Positions 20,889-64,000 of a DNA stretch of 64,000 bases are shown in pieces; position 1 is the first letter of the stretch, and each line of letters begins with the position of its first letter. The translations under genes and the position numbers were made by a program. The stretch spans positions 62,001-126,000 of the forward strand of contig VWZL01004362.1 of assembly GCA_013396915.1 (NCBI GenBank), written 5' to 3'. Below the pieces are notes generated by a model. The model searched no databases, was not told the origin of the DNA, and saw only the letters and a list, made by a program, of their open reading frames with translations. Origin of the DNA: Stercorarius parasiticus. Lineage: Eukaryota > Chordata > Aves > Charadriiformes > Stercorariidae.

Positions 20889-23800
20889 AACACAGTTTTA
20901 TGTACATAATGTTCTCTACTCACAAACCAAAGAGACCAAGGTAACAAAATACCCTTTTGTACAATGAGTTAGGAAACAAAGTGTTACATTTGGTCCTTTG
21001 TACCTGAGAAGCTGAAAACAGCTGTTGTTGATGGCCATCCGATGAAAAACTGAAATTTACTTCTGGTTACAGACCACATTAGGACCTCCAGAATCCACCC
21101 ATCAGCACCAGCCGTTCACTCCCCAGTGAAGCCAACACCAGTTGGGTGCTGCTGGGGCCATCACCCATCACCAGTCAATGCAAACATCTTTTGACCTAAG
21201 GGTTGGGAGGGGCACCACCGCTCCTCCTCACCGCGATGCCGCAAGGAGGAAGGGCAGGGCAGCCCCCCAGCTTCTGGCATAAAAGGGCACAGCAAGTACC
21301 AGCAGCAGGTAGCAAGACCTCTGGAAGAGCAGCTGCTATCACTTGGACATGCAACAGCCACCTCACAAGACTGAACACACGAGGGCAGTGGTGGCAGCTG
21401 CCTTCTCGGGGAGTGAGACTGCCCTTCAGCCTGTTCTGCCGCTGACGTGAAGGGACAAAAAACTTAGAGATCAGTTTTATGTCCCTGCAGCAAACTCATC
21501 ATCCTCACTTTCCTTTATCACTTCTGGGAATTTTGAGCGAACACATTCGGTTTAGTTCGGGGGACTTTTTTGTTTTGGCTCCACTGTCTCACTCTCCAGA
21601 CAACCAGTTAGGGTCCAGTTTGTTCCTATAATCGGAACAGGAGGGGCAAAAGCAATGAAAAGAGTAGTAGCACCACAGCAAGAATTTTGCACCCCTTCCA
21701 GATCCTTGTGAGGATGGAAAAAAAGGATTTAATGTGACTCTCACAGAGGGGTGTGTGACATCCCAATCCAGGACCCACCTCCTATTTCAGATGAGAAAAG
21801 CTTTCTGCATATATATGCTGCTACATGCCAAAAATAAAGAAGGAAATATAAACTACAATCCTGTATTAGCAAGAATAGCTCTATTATCACTGTACATATT
21901 GGTGTATGTATATATTTTTGCCATGTACAGTATACATTCAGGTCTCCCAGACTAAACAGGGTTCTATAAAAATAGGCTTATGTCTTTCCTATAGAATTTC
22001 CATCACCAGAACCATGTGAATTTCACCACCATACATTAAGAAAATGTACAGTTCCATTTATGCCAAACTGCAAAGTATTATCTATCTGAGACAGTATCTT
22101 TCCACAAAAAATGGGAGAAGGGAAAATACGGATTTTATTAAAGCATGGGTAATGCCTCGGCTGTACATCACTACCCAGCAACTCCGTCCTGGGGGAAATG
22201 AAAACCATCTATACGTGATTCTGCAGTTGCTGTGAAAGAAGGAAGTGTAGCACTTGGCCACTCCAAGCCGAGAACTAAGCTGACTTCAGATGAGATAGGA
22301 ATATGGGAATATGTACACTGTAATTGCAACTGCATGGGGATTAGCAGCAGCAGCAAGAATGCTGATCTCGGCAGCGCTACTCAGTGCGGGCACAATTTGG
22401 TCAAAAAAGAAAGTGTACACAAATTACCAAAAAAAAATATAATACCTGTATCAAAGTGAAAAAGCAAAAATATAAATCAAGTAATGCAGCATTCTTTAGG
22501 GCAGTCTCTGCAGTTATAATGAATTAAAAATAAAAACTTCTAATGAGCCCAGCTGATTTAAACAGTCCATAAAGCTTCTGTGTCACGTTTTCAGAACCAA
22601 CGAAAGGACTTTTGCATCAGTCTGGTCTTTCCAGTTACAACAAAACATTTGTCTGAGCTTTCTGAATGCTGAAGTGACTGGCAGGAAAGAGCAAATCAAA
22701 GGTACGTCAGGAACTGTCTTTACCAGTGACCCAACAGTGGGTGGAACAATTCAGATCATTAAAAAAATTACCTTTTTTGTAAGTAGAAGAGATGAAAAAA
22801 AGCTGTGAAGTATGATCTAAAAATACAGCTAAGTGCCACAAAAAACCCCAAAAGTAATTCTCAGTTGGACTGACTAGAGTAATTTATTCTAGTTAGTAAG
22901 ACCTAGAGTGTTTTATGTTCTGGGAGATTAAAACACAACTATATCTTTTAATGCAAGTGGCGTTTACTTTTCAGCTAAGTCTAGCTACTTAAGTTCGGAA
23001 TTGGAGTAACTCCCTGCACAATCTAGAACCTCTACTTGCGGGCATTGACAGATATTATATTTATAGAGAGTTCTCACAGTGTTCAGCAGCTTCTGAAGCC
23101 TGCAGTGCAATTATTGTTAATTATCAGGCATGTAAGACTGTACGAACGACACAGACGGTACAAGAGACCTACAAAGGCTAGGAAACACAGAATTGAGGCT
23201 GAAACTTGCAATTAGGCACAACATATTCATGAAGTTTAAGATCACTTAATAGTTACAGACACCCATCACACAGTGTCTGGTCATAAAAGGAAGAGCTGAT
23301 TGTGGTTCTGTCTTGGCTCTGGGTTTCCTTACTTCTGGAGATGCAAATCAGACCTTCGGTATGAAATGAGAAGTCATCTATTATGTTAACTTTTCTGGTT
23401 TTCCCATTCTCTGATATGGGGGGAAAAAACAGCTGGGGAAAACAAATGCCTGATGGGATCCTAAGCTCCCACAAGGCAAATACTATCTATGGTAATAATA
23501 AGGGTTTGTGGAATAAAATGTTAACGATTTTCATTTTATGTAATAGCTTTAACATACATTCACAGCGTACACCGTTACGCCCACAGTGTAGTCTGTGACT
23601 GCGTTAAATACACCAGGTCTGCATAAAACCACTTCTGAATTAGTTTTTGGACAACAGATACACCCAATATCTTGATTCAATTTTTTTTCTGGTTGAAGAG
23701 ATGCACCAGTTCAATTCTTAGACCAACGGCCTATGAGTCTTTTTTTCTTTTTCTTAATGCTATGTTAGAGATGCAAGAATGCATCTAAAAATTAGTAAGA

Positions 23801-24098
23801 CTTTTTTTAATCTGTACTTTAAACTAACTACCTCCAAGGTCAACATTTTATATAATTATTTTCAATCTAAAGAGAGTGCTGTAAATAACATAAACTCCTG
23901 AAAAATAGGAGTTTCTACAGGAAATACAGACAAACACAGACCTAGCCTCACTGGATGCTAGTATACTACTGTACATTTTCTCTTGGGTTTAACAGAGCAA
24001 GTAAATCAAATCTAGAGCTTTTACCCCTAAAGAGTGTTACTGATAACAACAAGAACACGAATTATTGGAGTAAGTAATCATCACCCGTACCAGCCACA
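20889..24098 (-). other. WASHC4: WASHC4 3' untranslated region (inferred extent)
   Basis: 3.2 kb between the stop codon and the candidate poly(A) signal. Mostly AT-rich with one GC-richer patch at about 21100-21440. No repeat family or coding exon recognised. Part of it could be intergenic if a nearer poly(A) signal is used. Confidence 0.45.
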
Positions 24099-59774
<35,676 letters not shown>

Positions 59775-62700
59775 CTGCGAATTGATAACATTTGCACAGT
59801 TTTATAGTCTGTTCAGAAAACTGCAACATTAAAAATTTTATTAAAAATATTTAATCTGTTGCTATTTAGCTTTTAGTACTGTATTCCTCATTTTGCTGCA
59901 GCGCTTTTGTTAATACAACTGCATCTTTAATACAAAGTTCTTATTTAAAAAACAATCATACAACTCAGTGTCAGTTAAAAAAAAATCCAAATACTACTTA
60001 AAGAATATCAAACATCTAAGAGGATTGCAGAAAATTATTTTTAAAATTTGCATATATTTTCAAACTAAGATATTAATGAACCTAACAATCACATCAAGAT
60101 GCTGAGCAAAGAAATGACGGTAGAAGTCATAACACAGTAGGCGATTCTATCCATCAGCTGAAGCAGTGCATATGTGATTAGATTAGAACTTTGAGGCAAT
60201 GGGTCTAATCGTTTCAGCCTGAGCAACAGCTGTATCAGCAGCAATCCCCCTTCCACTCTCTCCCTGCTACCTCTCAGCAAATCATTTGGGCATTACATGG
60301 GAATTTTTTGGCTTTCAGTCATTCCCCCCACTTGCAAATTCACCATCTCAGAAGAGAAGACTTTCTCTTCTGCTTAGCACCTGGACATTGAAACGCACAG
60401 CTGTCCTGTTACTGCTAGGTGCAAGTAGGTTATGACGTTCAAAAGGTAACATTAAGCTGGTCAAACATGAAGAGTACTGGCATTAATTAGCAAAGTAAGT
60501 CTAAAGACAACTGGTTCACAAAAGTTTATTTCACTCTCTTCTGTTCTTTTTTCTTCCCACATTAAGACACTCCCCACTTCCCCCCCCAGTTATATACAAT
60601 TACTGACTTAATTGCATAATCTGAACCATGGAGTGAATGATTACAGCTCAAGGCTTCTGTGCTCAGTAAGGAAGTACAATCCTTTTTCATGTGAAGACTA
60701 AACTGTCTTCTCCATAATTGGATAACAAATCTAATAGCTTGTGAACTTCTGCTATTTGTTGAAAATAGGATTATCTAAAATAGTTAGAGAATGCAAAACA
60801 GCTGAACGACCGAACTTTTCCTGAACAAGAATTCAACCCTTACACAGCTTTATATGTGCCCTTTCCACATTTCAGCAAGCAGGATCCTCTAGAAAGTTTA
60901 AAAAACTTTTGGTTTTTTATTCTGCATTTTTAACTGAGCCAAATGGTAGTTGATGGCTACTTCAGTGGAAGAGCACTGCTGAATCAATTACCACTTTTGG
61001 AGAAAGAAAATACTTGACTGAGACACTGCACCAGGCATAAGGCGAGTAATGAATATGGACAAATTAATAAGGAAAAGATGAGAAAGACTAGGAAGGTCTT
61101 TCCTTCCTGTACAGGAAGGCTGAGACTAAGAAGGAGAAATGACTGTAGTAAAGTCCTGAACCAATCCTAAACTACTACCTTGAAGCCAGCAGCAATGCCA
61201 GCCATAAGGGCATATGGACTGCAAAGCCTATCCAAGAAGCATGGTAAACTCTCCCACACCAAGTTCTGCACTAGAGCCATTGGGTTGTACCTGTACCTGC
61301 AGCCTAGGCAGTGCACAGGCACTGTCAAAATAAGGACACTGAATTTCATGTAAACGAATAAGAAGCAAGTGAACTCCATCAGCAGTAAGCACTCCAGACA
61401 CTGATGTGCAGCCCTTAAATTGTATCATTGTATTGTTCTATTCCATCAAATTCATCTCATCTTTCAGGTTCCTTCCAGCTTATCTTCCAGAAGCTCTGCT
61501 GCAGAAACCCAGTAAAACACTGAAAGACACAGAGCCCTGCAGAACAGAGTTTAACTAGCCACCATGTCAGCTTCAGTACTTCACTGCTAGAAAATCTGGA
61601 GTATGGAGACTTATTATAGAGGTATGCTGTGGTATTTCCCCAATTCCATCTCCTCCCTTCCCACAAAAGACAAACTAAGAGCAGAGAAACTGACAGAGAT
61701 ATTGGGGCTTTGTAAGAACAACAGGAAAAGCTTCCAAATTACACAAGAGTAGGAAATTAGCATTGCTGTTCAAATCAGTTCCCTAAGAAACAAGTAGTAT
61801 TTCTCAAACAAAATCTCGCAGCAGCACTCTGCTAGAGACCCACAAACTGTCACCTTTCCAGCAGCCAAATGATGGATTTGAACAATACTATAACTCAACA
61901 TAATTGATATAAAATATATCCAAATACTTAACTATTGGTAGCCATCAATTTGCCACCTTGTACTGATCATATATAAAATGAGAGACAGGTGTGGATAGCA
62001 TCTCACTATTTTAGAGAGAAAAGAAAGTGAAAGCTACTAGCTAGACAGACAGGCAGGGTTGAACTGATAAAAAATTTACTTGGAGATGGGGGAAGCTTTT
62101 TAAGATGAAACAAAGTTTTTCTAAATAAACTGACTCACAGAGAAAAAAAAAGAAATCACAGAAAGCAGCTATTTTCTTTTTCTTCAGAGCAGCAGACATA
62201 CTTCATAAGGTACAATCTGTTTACAATAAAGTTTGATTTAGTTTTTCCTCAGGTGATAAAATGAAAGCATTACAACTGGAACAATGCGAGACCTACTCAG
62301 CAGTACACATTCCCCAACTTAATCTTATCTTCTTCCATAAAATCAGCAATATTTAGTGGACTTATTGCCACAGCAGGATTTGCAAGTGCTATGTTCATAA
62401 ATATCTAGGACAAAGACACAACAAACCAGACTTACTTAGTATCTTGTGTCCTCAACATTATAATTGCTAAAGGTTAATGACATAGGTCTAAAGTGAAAGT
62501 AGACAACAACAAAAAAAAAAATGGTTTTTTTAAGTTACAGGATTTTTCTTTGGCTTTTCTCTAGGAAAACGTTGTGTGCTGTTCTCAACAGAATATCAGC
62601 CTGTTTGCTCACTGTCAAGATGGTGGTAATGGAGCATATTATGTCATGTAAAATTCTCGTAGCTGCACTTAATGTCACGGTCAAACTAGTGGAGATTTGG

Positions 62701-63240
62701 CATTTTGAGTAAAAGCTACATTTTCCATTCTGCAGATGGAGAACTGGTAAAAACCTTGGCTCAGGACAGCTTCAGTTTCCACTGAAATCCAGATAAAATA
62801 TCCAGATAAAATGAATATGGCATAAACAGTATCATCCCTTGGGATAACATTGTACGTAAAACAGTTGGTCCATGAGTGGCATATTTTCACAGCAACAGCT
62901 GGTGTAATTAATTTGGCACAGTTCAATTTACAGTATTACAGCGTGACAACCATACACGTTCCCCATTTAGAAAGTAGGTCACCTCCACGGGGTGAGAAAA
63001 ACGTGGATTTTGATGGGCACACAAACCCACTATCAAAAGACTTACACATCACAAGGTCTTATTTAATTATTTTTTAAAGGTGAAACCGCAAGTGACCGCC
63101 TAACTCCAATGCCAGAAAGCCTTTTACCAAGGGAAGCTGCATACAACTAACTTGCCTCGATATGATTTCTCTGGCTAACCGAGGAAGCAACTGCAAAAAA
63201 AAATTCTGTGAGTAAACGATCGGGAAGGAAAGAAACACCA
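59775..63240 (-). other. WASHC4: WASHC4 intron 1 (visible part)
   Basis: At least 3.4 kb. No sequence for the expected first coding exon was found on the - strand. No repeat family is recognised. GC content rises sharply beyond 63240. Confidence 0.6.
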
Positions 63241-63676
63241 TCCCCACCACGTCAGCCCAGCCTGCCCACCCCCTGCTAGGCTGGGGGCAATGGAGACGAC
63301 CCTCCCCAGAGGGGGCCAGGGACGGAGGGTTAGAAAAGCCGCTCTCCCACCCCAAGCGACCCCCGGCAACTATGGGGTGGGAGGAAAAAAAGGTGACAGC
63401 GACGGGCTACCCCCGCAGGCCTGACCGGGTAGGAGCAGCCCCGGGCTGACGGCGGGGGGAAGGGGCGCGGCGGGCGNGCCGCCGCTACCAGCGGCTGCCC
63501 CTGACTCAGGCGCACAGGACTTCCTGCCCCGCTCCCGCGCCGCATTCTGGGAAACGGAGGCGGCGGGGGGCGGCCGGGGCTCCGGCGGGGCGGGCGTTGC
63601 AGGCCGACGCCCCTCCCTGTCCCGCCCCTGAAGCGATGCTGCACGCACCGCCGCCAGCCGCGGGCTTTTCCCGGCC
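63241..63676. promoter_or_regulatory. WASHC4: CpG-rich promoter-like region of WASHC4
   Basis: Strongly GC- and CpG-rich, unlike the rest of the window, and cut by the terminal gap. Contains GC boxes (cccgcccc), a ZNF143/THAP11-like gcattctgggaa at 63542-63553, an ETS-like cttcctg at 63520-63526 and an AP-1-like tgactca at 63502-63508. In human the next gene, ALDH1L2, is divergent, so the island could serve both. One N lies at 63477. Confidence 0.7.
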
Positions 63677-64000
63677 NNNNNNNNNNNNNNNNNNNNNNNN
63701 NNNNNNNNNNNNNNNNNNNNNNNNNNNNNNNNNNNNNNNNNNNNNNNNNNNNNNNNNNNNNNNNNNNNNNNNNNNNNNNNNNNNNNNNNNNNNNNNNNNN
63801 NNNNNNNNNNNNNNNNNNNNNNNNNNNNNNNNNNNNNNNNNNNNNNNNNNNNNNNNNNNNNNNNNNNNNNNNNNNNNNNNNNNNNNNNNNNNNNNNNNNN
63901 NNNNNNNNNNNNNNNNNNNNNNNNNNNNNNNNNNNNNNNNNNNNNNNNNNNNNNNNNNNNNNNNNNNNNNNNNNNNNNNNNNNNNNNNNNNNNNNNNNNN
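63677..64000. other. Assembly gap to window end (324 N or more)
   Basis: Begins inside the CpG island; probably hides the first WASHC4 coding exon and transcription start. Confidence 0.99.

Noticed and set aside
21161..21445. GC-rich patch with open frames on both strands in the WASHC4 3' region
   Set aside because: Pro/Ser/Cys-rich low-complexity translations on both strands; no recognised domain. Left as 3' UTR or intergenic sequence.
63330..63648. Two overlapping open frames on - in the CpG island
   Set aside because: Arg/Pro-rich translations typical of CpG islands; neither matches the expected WASHC4 N-terminus and one contains the N at 63477.

Overview
This is a vertebrate nuclear window, almost certainly from a bird. 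CR1 LINE 3' ends carrying the ATTCTGTGA-type octamer tail, a solo retroviral LTR with a target-site duplication, compact GT-AG introns and two multi-exon animal genes support this. There is no bacterial-style coding. Nearly all long open frames that are not exons are chance frames in introns or pieces of repeats.

Positions 1 to about 20,740 hold the 3' part of APPL2 on the + strand. Seventeen coding exons (907-19398) join in frame into 563 residues: the end of the BAR domain, the PH domain, the PTB domain and the acidic tail ending in ESEA. About the first 95 residues lie upstream of the window. The introns hold an old CR1-like element (about 9020-9265), a young CR1 tail (about 11722-11860) and a 735-bp solo LTR (13625-14359) with a 5-bp duplication.

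Positions about 63,676 down to about 20,870 hold WASHC4 (KIAA1033, the SWIP subunit of the WASH complex) on the - strand, convergent with APPL2. Thirty-two coding exons (59774 down to 24099) join in frame into 1,152 residues; with a 21-residue first exon, as remembered for the human protein, the length is 1,173. That first coding exon is not visible and probably lies in or beyond the terminal run of N (63677-64000), beside a CpG-rich promoter-like block. Two CR1 pieces lie in its introns (29242-29483 and about 42975-43755).

Both genes act on endosomes. APPL2 is a Rab5-linked adaptor on early signalling endosomes, and WASHC4 is a scaffold of the complex that drives Arp2/3 actin branching there. 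The shared location is probably coincidence of synteny: the order matches human 12q23.3, where the two genes are also tail to tail. Their likely poly(A) signals are only about 160 bp apart.

Most useful observations: a candidate in-frame 57-bp WASHC4 exon (27720-27776) encoding an acidic insert directly after Pro1019-Leu1020; a GC-AG intron after WASHC4 exon 3; and a 717-bp block, including one WASHC4 exon, present twice with one copy bracketed by single Ns, which is very probably an assembly error. I saw no undescribed multi-gene system.
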